Below, piece after piece: positions 15,618 to 24,311 of a stretch of 64,000 nt of DNA. The notes under the pieces were generated by a model. The model did no database searches and was not told the origin of the DNA. It saw only the letters and a list, made by a program, of their open reading frames with translations. The DNA is taken from NCBI GenBank assembly GCA_942493075.1, contig OW818681.1:4340001-4404000 (forward strand), in the 5' to 3' direction. A program made the position numbers and the translations under genes. Source of the DNA: JBBQYD01 sp942493075 (GTDB lineage Bacteria; Verrucomicrobiota; Verrucomicrobiia; Limisphaerales; UBA8199). The first letter of the stretch is position 1, and the number at the start of each line of letters is the position of its first letter.

Positions 15618-16841
15618 TTAGACGGGTGCAGGGTGAAAGGTTTTCGCCGGATCCAAAACGTAGGTTTTGCCACTTTTGAGTTTCTCAAATGCGTCTTTGA
15701 TCCAGTCTTTGCGGGTTCGGCCTGACTGCTTGATTTTCGTCTGGCCCACTTGGCTAACGATCTTGCCGACCTTGAGGGTCAAGCGATCGTCGATTTCCTC
15801 CAGCGGGGTCCAGCGGCCCATCATTAGGTACCAAACAGCTACAGCCAACCGGCGTGCAACAGCCGCAGCCGCCAGATTAACGCTGCCTTTGCGGGCCAGC
15901 AGTTTCTTGCCCCACTTTGCCAGCGGGATTTGGCTGCAGCGCAGGATGGCCTGGGCTCCTTCGATGAGCAGGCAACGGAGATCCTTGCGTCCGTGGCCCC
16001 CTATGCCTCCATTCCATTTGCCTTCTCCGCTTTCATCAAAAGCCGGGTTCAAGCCGATGTATTTAACCAGACTTTTAGGGTTGGCAAAGCGCTTGACGTC
16101 TCCGATCAGAGCGCCTAGCGCGAAGGCGATCATATCACGCACGCCGCAGAGCCGAACGATGGCCATTAAATCCGGGTCAGCCAGGACTTCCTGTGCAATG
16201 AGACTGCGCCAATGATTACGCTGCTCTTCGGCGTGGCGCAATTGCATCAGCAGCGCTTCAATGACTTGCCATTGGCGTGGTGACCACTCACGTTTCTTCG
16301 ACAAGAGCTCTTCAGCCACTCCCGGTTTGGTGAGACTGGTGCCCGTCTTAAGACGCACCCCATTATCACTTAGGTACGACAACAAGCTGTTGCGAGCTTG
16401 TCCGGAACGTTTCACGGCTTTGCGGTGAGCATGAAACCAGTCCCGGCGCTCTTGGGTTTTAGCATCGGGAATCCATACCTCTTTTGCTGTGCCGGCCATG
16501 TAGGCTTTGGCGATGCGCACGGCACTGATTTTGTCATTGTTCGCGTGCGCTTCCTTGAGCTTGCCCAAGTGGCAGCTCTCAAGAACTTTGACCTGGCGGC
16601 CGCAACCGGCCAGCAGGCGTGCCACTTGAAAGCTGTTACCGGAAGCTTCCAGAAGGACCAGGTCCTGCGGGGTGGTATTCTTTTGGGCCCAGGCTTTGAG
16701 GCGGCCCATGGGTAGCTTGTTGAACATCTTTTCTACTACCGCGTTCGCCGGTGTGGTGCCACGCAAAACGGCAGCAGTGAAACTATCGGGATGGCTGTCC
16801 AACCCGATCACTCTCTCGACAGTATTTGATTCATCGTTCAT
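15618..16841 (-). CDS. IS110-family transposase (RuvC-like plus serine C-terminal domain)
   Basis: A 407-residue transposase. The N-terminal RuvC-like domain has the first Asp (IGLDSHPDS) and the Glu (LLEASGNSF). In the segment that usually reads DxxDA, this protein has NNDKISAVRIA, so the last Asp appears to be Ser. The C-terminal Transposase_20 domain is intact: 'SLVKYIGLNPAFDESGEGKW' with the likely nucleophile Ser in DESG, then GGHGRKDLR. Known IS110 members recombine DNA using an RNA guide that bridges donor and target. Whether the Asp-to-Ser change disables this copy or marks a subfamily is unknown. Its sequence is distant from the IS110 fragment at 1.6-2.0 kb. Confidence 0.92.
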   Translation of the reverse strand: MNDESNTVERVIGLDSHPDSFTAAVLRGTTPANAVVEKMFNKLPMGRLKAWAQKNTTPQDLVLLEASGNSFQVARLLAGCGRQVKVLESCHLGKLKEAHANNDKISAVRIAKAYMAGTAKEVWIPDAKTQERRDWFHAHRKAVKRSGQARNSLLSYLSDNGVRLKTGTSLTKPGVAEELLSKKREWSPRQWQVIEALLMQLRHAEEQRNHWRSLIAQEVLADPDLMAIVRLCGVRDMIAFALGALIGDVKRFANPKSLVKYIGLNPAFDESGEGKWNGGIGGHGRKDLRCLLIEGAQAILRCSQIPLAKWGKKLLARKGSVNLAAAAVARRLAVAVWYLMMGRWTPLEEIDDRLTLKVGKIVSQVGQTKIKQSGRTRKDWIKDAFEKLKSGKTYVLDPAKTFHPAPV

Positions 16842-16849
16842 GCTTCTCT

Positions 16850-17110
16850 TAGCAGTTATGCAGACGGGCGGAAACCGGTCAGGCGCTTACATGCACTCAG
16901 GTTTGCGGGGCGGTCCCCATGTAGGTGCGTTGCGCCGGTGCTCCATTCGCTAATACGGAGATTGAACTCCACGCAGATTACCGAGCATCGTCCGGAAGCC
17001 CACCTGCTGGTTCGCAGCCAACAGGTCCTTACGGTGACAAAGTTCCCGCCCGTTCTGCAACTACTTGCGTCGTCCTGAGTGCTCAGGGCGCCCCGTTGGC
17101 ATAACCTCAT
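16850..17110 (-). ncRNA. candidate bridge RNA region of the IS110 element
   Basis: This is a non-coding stretch of about 260 nt directly upstream of the transposase start, where IS110-group elements encode their bridge RNA. In minus-strand sense it contains short hairpins, including CCTGTTGG...CCAGCAGG near 17000-17025 and CTGAGCACTCAG near 17074-17085. No protein-coding frame is convincing here. The downstream flank (15360-15617) also folds (CCTGGCT...AGCCAGG, TTGCAG...CTGCAA), so an IS1111-like downstream RNA cannot be ruled out. Assignment is by position and structure only. Confidence 0.4.
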
Positions 17111-17199
17111 ACCCTCGCTCATTGCACGCTAATCCCACTGCAAAAGAAACAGCCTGAGAGAACGCATCGCAAACCGGGAAAAGCGGAGAGGGAAAGATC

Positions 17200-17530
17200 T
17201 TTCCCTTGTTTTCTTCGTGTCTTCGCGTCTTCGTGTGAACACCTTCCTGCCGTTTCAGAGGTCTTAAATCGTCTCACACGAAGGCACGATATCCACGAAG
17301 ATTTTGAAGGACAACGGGGCCGTCTTTTTTACCACAGTCTTCGTTCACTTGGTCCCCCTTCTGTTCTCAGAGTCTTGCTGTTCCGTTCGGAACAAAATGT
17401 TTACAACCAAGGCGCAAAGAAAAGACCGTGAGAACAGAAAGGCACCGTGGGAAAAACCGACCACCGTTCTTCTCCGCGTGCTTCGCGCCGCCGCGTGAAA
17501 CCTTCCCCCGCCGCGTGAGGTCACGCGGCC
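17200..17530. repeat. intergenic repeat cluster (CTTCGCGTCTTCGTG type and GCCGCGTGA palindrome)
   Basis: 17211-17238 reads TTCTTCGTGTCTTCGCGTCT then TCGTGTGA, and 17277-17300 holds the reverse-sense form CACGAAGGCACG. 17510-17529 is a perfect GCCGCGTGA-ggt-CACGCGGC palindrome. Related GCGTCTTTGCGTGA sequences occur at 55180 and 56250. The interval 17121-17718 has no convincing gene; it holds these repeats. Confidence 0.6.
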
Positions 17531-17718
17531 TTCAACACGAGGTCCTTACTTTATTGGAGGTCTGCTTGTTTTTCCCAAGGATGCTCGCCAATGGGAGGAC
17601 CCGAATTATGAGCCGAGACGGATAGCGGTGACGGGTTGTTCCGCCATTCGGGAACAGGATGGCAATAAATAGTTCAAAGGATTCACTGCCCCGGATTGTC
17701 TTATCGGTTATAAGAAAC

Positions 17719-17910
17719 GTGACCGACGACAAGCACGATTGGATCAGGCAGAGTTTGCAGGGCGACCAGGAATCGTTCGAGTCGTTGGCCCGGCACTATT
17801 AACGCATGAATTACGCGCTCGCTTATTGCACGACCGATTCGGCCACGGCTGCCGAAGACCGGACCCAACGACGCTCAACCTCTGAACTGTGTCCTGTAAA
17901 TCACCTGTAG
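17719..17910 (+). pseudogene. ECF sigma-factor N-terminal remnant
   Basis: From a GTG at 17719 the frame encodes DWIRQSLQGDQESFESLARH then a tyrosine and a TAA stop at 17800. The same frame continues after the stop with RMNYALAYCTTDSATAAEDR. Together these match region 2 of ECF sigma factors (a GDxxAFexLvrrY segment, then a tract resembling RmyaLAyrlTgDsatAEDltQ). The internal stop and the missing region 4 mark it as dead. It lies directly upstream of the CsgG-like gene, so the operon may once have had its own sigma factor. Confidence 0.55.
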
Positions 17911-17911
17911 C

Positions 17912-20900
17912 ATGAATAGATTTCTCGTGATCCTGACAGCGGTGCTGTGGACGGCTTGCCTTGGCGCGCAGACAAATGCGCCACTCCGCCTGGCATTGAT
18001 CGCGCCGGAATCCGCTTTGCGTCCGGCACTGGATCTGTTGACCGTGGAACTTTCGCGAGATGAAAGGATCGTCCTGCTTGAACGCTCCGAGATCGAACGC
18101 GTGCTGCGGGAACAGTCGCTGTCGGCGGCCGGCCAGGATTACTTGAAAGTCTGCCAGGTGCTGGGCGCGGATGGGCTGCTGCTGTTCGAGCAGGCTCCGG
18201 AACTGACCAATCGCTTTTTCGCAATCCGGCTGGTTGCGGTGAAACCCGGCGTCGTGATCGAGAGTGCGCGGTTTGGCTGGCCGATTGAGAACCTGCCGGA
18301 GTGGGCCGCAGGCATCCGCCACCAACTCCAGTTGCAAGCGCCAAAGTTAAATGTGAGCCGTGACGAAGCGATTCCACTGTCACTCGTCAATCTCCGCTCA
18401 GCGATACAATCCTCTGAGGGCCGCGAACTGGAGCGGCAGTTAGCCTTTCTAACCATGGAGCGGTTGAGCCGGGAAAAGCAGTTGTTTGTGTTGGAACGTA
18501 GACGAATGCAGGTGCTGGCGGAGGAAAAAGAGTGGAACTTGCTTGATGACTCCCCATTTTGGAGCGGCGGCTATTTGCTGGAAGGTGTAATTGACCGTGA
18601 TGGTTACTCCGCGGAACAACTAACCCTCAATGTGCGGATGGCCCCGCCCGGCGGTGCGGCACCCATTGAGATTTCAGTCAGGGAAAGCCGGACGAATCTG
18701 GCGGCGGTGGTGGACGCGCTTTCGTGGAAAGTCACGGAAGCATTGAAACTCAATCCCAGTCGGCTCCGATGGAATCCGTCGGACGAGTCGGAACAATTTT
18801 TCCGAGAGGCAGCGTGGGCCATGCGTTGGAAACTGTTTGGGCAGGCTCAATCGGCCAGCGAGGCGGCGTGGGCGCTTGGGAAGCGCACGCCGGAACTGGC
18901 GAACTTGCGCCTCCGCGCCTACAGCGAAGCCTGTTCAAATCGCGAACCGATGCAAAGCGGGAACACGGATTGCGTCACGATCTTCGCCCTGCCGGACGCC
19001 ACGAAGCTCGAACCCATCACTCGCGCACTGGACTTGTTCGATCAGGGCACGGAGTTTTTCCGCACGAACGCCACGGACGTTGACTGGTTGAAGTTAGGCC
19101 ACCGTGCGCTGCGCACGGCGTCGGGAATCCTCGAGAGTTTTTATTACGCTGCCGAGGCCAGAGCCGGACATGGAGAAGCACTGGCGCAACTGCGTGCGGC
19201 GAGCCGACGTGCCGCCAAAATTATGAATCAGGGCGCGGGCACGAACTCATTGGCTCTTGACCGCTGGAGCGACTGCCTGGAGTACTCGTGGCTCAAGTGG
19301 AATGAGGGCGGCGTCTGGTTCGACCGGCCCGAGGAGGCGCTGCCTTTGATACGCGAAACGCTGGCCAGCGGTTTTCATCCGACCGTTCTGCCGCGGCTGA
19401 TCGGGTGGACCTGGGAGGACCGCAAGCGCGTGCCGCACGTGCAAAAGCGGTTCATTGCGGATATCTGCGCAGGGACGAACGCAAATCTTCGGCTGGAGGG
19501 AAGGTTTCTGGCGCTGCTGCGCGCTCCCACCGGCGAACCAGGTGGGTGGCAGCAGCATGAACGCGACTTGCTGGCGGCGATGTGGGACGGGCGGGCCTGG
19601 CTCTTTAGCAACCGTGGCAACGTTTCGCTCCTGCCGCGCGTGGAGGAGCTGTTGCGCGCAAAGCATGGTTACGCGCTTCCCGACGCTCGTATTGATGATA
19701 GAGATTTCGACGGTCTTTGCGACCGATTGCGCCGGGAGTATTTGACAACGGTAAACACCTACGACTCGTTGCTCTTTCAGAAGATGTTTTGGCCATCACC
19801 GAGTCCGAAGCCGGCAGCCGAGGAGGCCCGCCAACTGTTGCCGTTGGTGGAAAAGTTTGCCGGCCGTGCCACTGAAAAGCCGCATATGTCGAATTCGATT
19901 GTCATGTCTTTCCACAGCGCTGCGGGACTTCCGTTTACCCGGGCGCAAGCGCCAAAGCCTCAAGGGCCAACGGGGTCACAGGAAGCGGGCATCGAGGGCA
20001 AGTTCATTCCATGGCGGCTGGAGCGCGCGGGCATAGAACCCGGGCGCACGGTGCAGTTTTCGCGCGGGCAAATGTCCAAAGGCCGGCTCTGGTTTGCCGC
20101 GCGCTATTTCGGGCCGCAAGGCAATTTTGGCAGCTACCAGACAGCATTCGTGGAAGTGGATCCAGCGCGCGGTGTGATGCAGGAAATTTTGTTTCCGGAG
20201 TCGCGCGGGGTTCCCGGCGGGTTTCTAGCCAGCGAGGATTATCTTTTCGCCAGCGTCGCGAACAAGATCGAGTGCTACGACTTTCGCGAAGGCCAGTGGC
20301 GGACGCTGCCCATCGCGGTCGAAGGGGCGGCCGAGTTTCTGGAGTTGTCGGGGCGTCGCTTCGTGGCGACGAAAGAGAGTCTGATGGAACTCGCGGCGGA
20401 CCTTCGCTCTGCGGAATTGGTGGCTAGCTCGCGCCGAAATCCGGCGAAACATGAACTCGATGCGCTCTGGGCGCACCGCCGGGGGCTGGTTGGGGGCGTC
20501 AACGGGCGGATCGGTCTGCTGGTCACGAACCGCCTGTGGGTTTTCAACCCGGCCAACGGTGGACTAACTGGCAGCCCGGATTTTCCCATTCCCCGCGCGC
20601 GATTCGTGCTTGCGGGTTTTTCCTGGGACGCTGGCTGGCTCGTGTCGGTGACCGGACAGCCCATGATAACGCGGCGTCTTCTGGGGTTTTCCGAAGGCGC
20701 ACCCGGTTTTGAATCCATGCTCCAGCAACGGGGCGAGTTCCAGGGCCGGCGACTGGGGGCGGCGCTGGTGAAACAAGGCCCGCCGCCGAAATGGGATTGG
20801 CCGGAGGAATTCCCCTTTGAGCACGCGCTGATCACCGTCGAGGCGAAGGCCGTGTGGGCACTGAATCCGCGCATAGTCTCATATGAAGCTATTATTCCCC

Positions 20901-21286
20901 GCGAGCCAGAAGAGCCGGTGACCTTTTCGGATGATCGCCATGCCACCCTGTTTCGCCTGGAGCCAGAGAATCGCCGCCCGCTGGCTTTGCGCGTCCGCTT
21001 CGAGCCGAACGGGAAGATAACCAATCCGTTCATCGCCCCGGAGCGGGAAAACGCCCAATTCGCGTGGCTCGGGCAAAACCAGCGAACCTGGCTGCCGACG
21101 CCGGAGGGTTTGGTTCTTGCCGTGCCCAAAGCCGCTGGGCACTGGCTGATTCCGCGGGCAATCCTGGAAACGAAACTGTCCGCACAGCGTCAGTTGCTTG
21201 GCGAAGACGCTGTATCGAAAGCCGCGCCCCCATCCACGACCGCAGCGGAAGCCGCGGCGACGAACCGTGATCCGATCAAGCCATGA
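17912..21286 (+). CDS. exported CsgG-like protein with C-terminal propeller-like region
   Basis: A 1124-residue protein with signal peptide MNRFLVILTAVLWTACLGAQ. Residues ~25-145 are CsgG-like (LSRDERIVLLERSEIERVLR, then a LGADGLLLFE segment). Residues ~150-265 repeat the pattern (RLSREKQLFVLERRRMQVLA, then GGYLLEGVID), so the domain is duplicated. Residues ~290-620 are helical. Residues ~690-1010 have recurring short beta motifs (SEDYLFASVANKIECYDFRE and GLLVTNRLWVFNPANGGLTG), as in a beta-propeller. It is probably periplasmic or outer-membrane associated; function unknown. Its stop overlaps the next start (ATGA), so the two genes are translationally coupled. Confidence 0.75.
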   Translation: MNRFLVILTAVLWTACLGAQTNAPLRLALIAPESALRPALDLLTVELSRDERIVLLERSEIERVLREQSLSAAGQDYLKVCQVLGADGLLLFEQAPELTNRFFAIRLVAVKPGVVIESARFGWPIENLPEWAAGIRHQLQLQAPKLNVSRDEAIPLSLVNLRSAIQSSEGRELERQLAFLTMERLSREKQLFVLERRRMQVLAEEKEWNLLDDSPFWSGGYLLEGVIDRDGYSAEQLTLNVRMAPPGGAAPIEISVRESRTNLAAVVDALSWKVTEALKLNPSRLRWNPSDESEQFFREAAWAMRWKLFGQAQSASEAAWALGKRTPELANLRLRAYSEACSNREPMQSGNTDCVTIFALPDATKLEPITRALDLFDQGTEFFRTNATDVDWLKLGHRALRTASGILESFYYAAEARAGHGEALAQLRAASRRAAKIMNQGAGTNSLALDRWSDCLEYSWLKWNEGGVWFDRPEEALPLIRETLASGFHPTVLPRLIGWTWEDRKRVPHVQKRFIADICAGTNANLRLEGRFLALLRAPTGEPGGWQQHERDLLAAMWDGRAWLFSNRGNVSLLPRVEELLRAKHGYALPDARIDDRDFDGLCDRLRREYLTTVNTYDSLLFQKMFWPSPSPKPAAEEARQLLPLVEKFAGRATEKPHMSNSIVMSFHSAAGLPFTRAQAPKPQGPTGSQEAGIEGKFIPWRLERAGIEPGRTVQFSRGQMSKGRLWFAARYFGPQGNFGSYQTAFVEVDPARGVMQEILFPESRGVPGGFLASEDYLFASVANKIECYDFREGQWRTLPIAVEGAAEFLELSGRRFVATKESLMELAADLRSAELVASSRRNPAKHELDALWAHRRGLVGGVNGRIGLLVTNRLWVFNPANGGLTGSPDFPIPRARFVLAGFSWDAGWLVSVTGQPMITRRLLGFSEGAPGFESMLQQRGEFQGRRLGAALVKQGPPPKWDWPEEFPFEHALITVEAKAVWALNPRIVSYEAIIPREPEEPVTFSDDRHATLFRLEPENRRPLALRVRFEPNGKITNPFIAPERENAQFAWLGQNQRTWLPTPEGLVLAVPKAAGHWLIPRAILETKLSAQRQLLGEDAVSKAAPPSTTAAEAAATNRDPIKP

Positions 21287-22974
21287 AAACTCGCATCATT
21301 CTCCTCGTTTGTTTGCTGACCGGCTGGCTCGTGCAGGCAATGGGTGAGCCCGCGCCGCGTTGGCTGCCATTGGCGGAGGTCTTGAAAAAGTACGAAGACA
21401 AGCCGCTCGAAGCCATCCAGAATGCCGCAGAAAAGGGGGAAGCCACTGCCGCACATTACCTCGGCTACGCACACACCGAGGGTTTGCGCGGACCGACAAA
21501 CGCGCAGCAGGCGATTGCGTGGTACGACCGTGCGATCAATTTAGGTTACCTCCCCTCCGCGAACAACCTCGGGTTGCTCCATTTCCGGGGACGGATCGTC
21601 CCACGCGACGTGGAGAAAGCCCTCCGCCATTTCCGTGTGGCAGCAGAAGGTGGATTTCCGAATGCGCAAGCCATGCTCGGTTCCATTTATGAAGCTGGGG
21701 ATGGTGTGGAGCGGAATCATGTCGAAGCCGTGAAGTGGTTTTGTCGCGCGGTGGATTCGGGGCACACTGAGGCAATGGTTCATCTCGGACGCCATTACCG
21801 GTTTGGCACAGGTGTTCCGAAGGACTTGAGGGAAGCCGCCAAATGGTTTCGCCTGGCGGCGGACCGAGGTGAACCAACGGGCATGCTCAACCTCGGCTGG
21901 CTTTACGGTTACGAAGAGCACGATCAAGCCGCGGCGTTGAAATGTTTCCGGGACGCCGCGAAGCAAGGTTTAACGGAAGCGATGTATGAACTCTATCTCT
22001 CTTATTGGAACGGCAAGGGCGTTGCTGAAGACCGGGACGAGGCGAAAAAGTTTCTGAAGCTGGCGGCCGAAGCCGGACTGGCCAAGGCGCAATACCGGCT
22101 AGCCGGCATCTACGAACTGGATACCACCACTTGGCGCAGCGATCCCGCCGAGGCCCTCCGCTGGTTTCGAAAAGCGGCAGAGCAAAACTTGCCGGGCGCC
22201 AAGCTCAAAATGGCCGAATACCTCCTTCAAGGGAAGGTGGTGGAGCAGGATGAGGAGCGTGGGCTTGATCTGGTGCGTGCCGTAGCGGATCAGAATTTCG
22301 CCCCGGCGGTGCAACAACTGGCCGGTCTTTACGCAAGTGGCATCGGCGAGCCGCGCGGCCCTCAGGATCAGCCGCTACCCCTGCTCAAACGGGTCACACA
22401 GCTCCAGGAGCCCGGAGAAGACTGGGGCAGCCAGTGGGCTTACGAGGCGATTGTGTTTCGCTATCAATACGGGTTGGGGACGGAGCGAGATTTGATTGCC
22501 ACCGCCCAATGGTATTGCCGCGGGGCGCTAGCTGGAGTGGAGTTTTTTTCGCTCGAAGAAAATCCGAAAGACCGTTCTCGATTGCGCGTGAGCGAAAGCA
22601 TAGTTGGCACGCCCGATTCGCGCGGTTGGATATCCATGATTCGCCCTGAGCAGGAGAGCGATGACCTGCTACGAGTGTTGCGCCTCTACTTGCGTGTGGC
22701 CAAGGCGAATGATGCCGCGGCGGCCATGCAGTTCGGCGAAAGATATCTCGCGGGACGTGATTCGCCGAGCGACCCGGTCAAGGCGTGGGCCTGGTTCAAA
22801 GTGGCAGCGGAAAAAGGCGCGCCCGAAGCTAGCGCGAGAATATTGGCGGCTGAAGCGCGCTTGAGCAGCGAACAACAAACAGAGGCAAACGAAGCACTCG
22901 TTGAATTGAAAGCCGATTTGCAGAAACTCGCGGCGACGGGCCTCCCGTCTCGTGACGATTCTGAACGGCGGTAA
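21283..22974 (+). CDS. exported Sel1-repeat protein
   Basis: A 563-residue protein with a signal peptide (MKTRIILLVCLLTGWLVQAM). It is followed by about ten Sel1-type helical repeats of ~36 residues, for example AIAWYDRAINLGYLPSANNL and EAVKWFCRAVDSGHTEAMVH, with another run after residue ~445. Sel1 arrays scaffold protein complexes, often in the periplasm. The 4-nt overlap with the CsgG-like gene implies coupled expression and probably a joint complex. The partner and role are unknown. Confidence 0.85.
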   Translation: MKTRIILLVCLLTGWLVQAMGEPAPRWLPLAEVLKKYEDKPLEAIQNAAEKGEATAAHYLGYAHTEGLRGPTNAQQAIAWYDRAINLGYLPSANNLGLLHFRGRIVPRDVEKALRHFRVAAEGGFPNAQAMLGSIYEAGDGVERNHVEAVKWFCRAVDSGHTEAMVHLGRHYRFGTGVPKDLREAAKWFRLAADRGEPTGMLNLGWLYGYEEHDQAAALKCFRDAAKQGLTEAMYELYLSYWNGKGVAEDRDEAKKFLKLAAEAGLAKAQYRLAGIYELDTTTWRSDPAEALRWFRKAAEQNLPGAKLKMAEYLLQGKVVEQDEERGLDLVRAVADQNFAPAVQQLAGLYASGIGEPRGPQDQPLPLLKRVTQLQEPGEDWGSQWAYEAIVFRYQYGLGTERDLIATAQWYCRGALAGVEFFSLEENPKDRSRLRVSESIVGTPDSRGWISMIRPEQESDDLLRVLRLYLRVAKANDAAAAMQFGERYLAGRDSPSDPVKAWAWFKVAAEKGAPEASARILAAEARLSSEQQTEANEALVELKADLQKLAATGLPSRDDSERR

Positions 22975-22982
22975 ATGGTCAG

Positions 22983-24056
22983 ATGGCCAGCATACCGGGG
23001 CTTGGCCCGAGTGTCGTTCTTAGCTACCCTGCCTTTGTGGATAATGCTGATTGTTCCGGCGCCCCAATTCTGCCGGCTCATACTCCCGAGTTATTTGAAG
23101 ATGCTTGCCAGGCTGCTGCCAACCGGCTCACCAATGGTGAACTGGTAGCATTACCGACTGAAACCGTTTATGGGTTGGCGGCGAATGCATTCGACTCGGC
23201 TGCAGTGGATCGCATTTACGAGGCGAAAGGACGCCCCCGGCATAATCCCATCATCGTACATGTCGCCAGCCTGGAACTGGCCCGCCAATGCGCCGCCGAG
23301 TGGCCCGCCGAGGCGGATGCTCTTGCCCGGGCTTTCTGGCCCGGACCATTAACCTTGGTTTTGCCACGCTCGAAACTTGTGCCCGACATCGTGACGGCAG
23401 GAGGCAACACGGTCGGCATCCGATGGCCAAGCCATCCGATTATTCAGTCTGTGATTCAGCGATGCGGATTTCCGCTGGCGGCACCGAGCGCCAACCCCGC
23501 AAATCGGATATCGCCCACCACTGCCGCGCATGTGGCGCAGACGATGGGGAACAGGATTGCATTGATAGTGGATGGGGGGGCTTGCCAGATCGGTATCGAA
23601 TCCACAGTTCTGGATCTCACGACACGTCCGGCAGTGATTTTGCGTCCGGGTATGATTTCTCTCAGCCAATTGCAGGGCGTTGTGCCTGTGGTAGCAGAGC
23701 GAACCCAGAGTGCCGGCGCGCTCAAAAGTCCAGGCCAACTGCCAAAGCACTATTCGCCGCACGCAAGGCTTTTACTCGCTCGTTGGTCGAATGAGAAGGA
23801 ACTGCGGCAGCGCATTGCATCGGAAGGTTGTTCCTTGCTGGAGGCTCATGTCATCGCCTTCGAAATCATTCCTCAAGGCAAAGGCTTTGGGCGTGTATCG
23901 GTGGTGCCGAATGACGCGGAGGCCTATGCCCGAGCCCTCTATGCCGAACTGCATCGTTGCGACCAGGAGTCTGCTCGGCTGATCGTTGTGGAAGAGCCAC
24001 CGCTTGGGGTGGCATGGCAAGGGATTAAGGATCGGCTGCGCCGCGCGGCATCCTAA
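22983..24056 (+). CDS. tsaC: threonylcarbamoyl-AMP synthase (Sua5/YwlC type)
   Basis: A 357-residue cytoplasmic enzyme that makes threonylcarbamoyl-adenylate from Thr, bicarbonate and ATP for the t6A37 modification of ANN-decoding tRNAs. The YrdC domain (~residues 35-240) has GELVALPTETVYGLAANAF, KGRPRHNPIIVHV and PLAAPSANPANRISPT. The C-terminal ~110 residues after SPGQLPKHYSPHARLLL form the Sua5 domain, so this is the long Sua5 form. A start a little downstream is possible, because the first ~25 residues are not family-like. It begins 8 nt after the Sel1 gene, probably by chance. Confidence 0.92.
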   Translation: MASIPGLGPSVVLSYPAFVDNADCSGAPILPAHTPELFEDACQAAANRLTNGELVALPTETVYGLAANAFDSAAVDRIYEAKGRPRHNPIIVHVASLELARQCAAEWPAEADALARAFWPGPLTLVLPRSKLVPDIVTAGGNTVGIRWPSHPIIQSVIQRCGFPLAAPSANPANRISPTTAAHVAQTMGNRIALIVDGGACQIGIESTVLDLTTRPAVILRPGMISLSQLQGVVPVVAERTQSAGALKSPGQLPKHYSPHARLLLARWSNEKELRQRIASEGCSLLEAHVIAFEIIPQGKGFGRVSVVPNDAEAYARALYAELHRCDQESARLIVVEEPPLGVAWQGIKDRLRRAAS

Positions 24057-24060
24057 GCGA

Positions 24061-24097
24061 AACGGCCCACCGTTGCCGAAAGCAACCATGGGCCGTT
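24061..24097. other. strong hairpin after tsaC
   Basis: AACGGCCCA...TGGGCCGTT with an inner GTTGC/GCAAC stem lies 4 nt past the tsaC stop. The run after it is A-rich, not T-rich, so it may stabilise the mRNA end without being a classical terminator. A second hairpin, AGCAACC-tgtta-GGTTGCT, lies at 24142-24160. No gene was seen in 24057-24311. Confidence 0.6.
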
Positions 24098-24311
24098 AAA
24101 AAGCTGGCCAGCCCCCTCCGCCCCAACTGGCCCGGGTCCAGGAGCAACCTGTTAAGGTTGCTGGGGATGCTTAGTTGACCGGCGATGGGAGAAAAAGTTC
24201 AAAATAACTTTACGTTTTTTTGGGGGCCAAAACCAGGAAATGCCAAAAACACATAATCCTGACGCTGAACTACTTATCGATTGCATCGTGTATTCCTCCT
24301 GAATAAAGCCA

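Larger units (their letters stand above)
15360..17120 (-). mobile_element. IS110-family insertion sequence (ends approximate)
   Basis: A full-length IS110-type transposase gene is flanked on both sides by about 250 nt of non-coding, hairpin-rich DNA (15360-15617 and 16842-17120). IS110 elements lack long terminal inverted repeats and carry a structured RNA in one flank, which fits. The ends cannot be fixed without comparing empty sites; the coordinates given are the limits of the anomalous non-coding flanks. The RHS remnant directly beyond one flank suggests insertion or deletion in an RHS locus. Confidence 0.65.

Noticed and set aside
24061..24160. A Rho-independent terminator after tsaC
   Set aside because: The hairpins are strong but lack a T-run on either strand, so they are listed only as hairpins.
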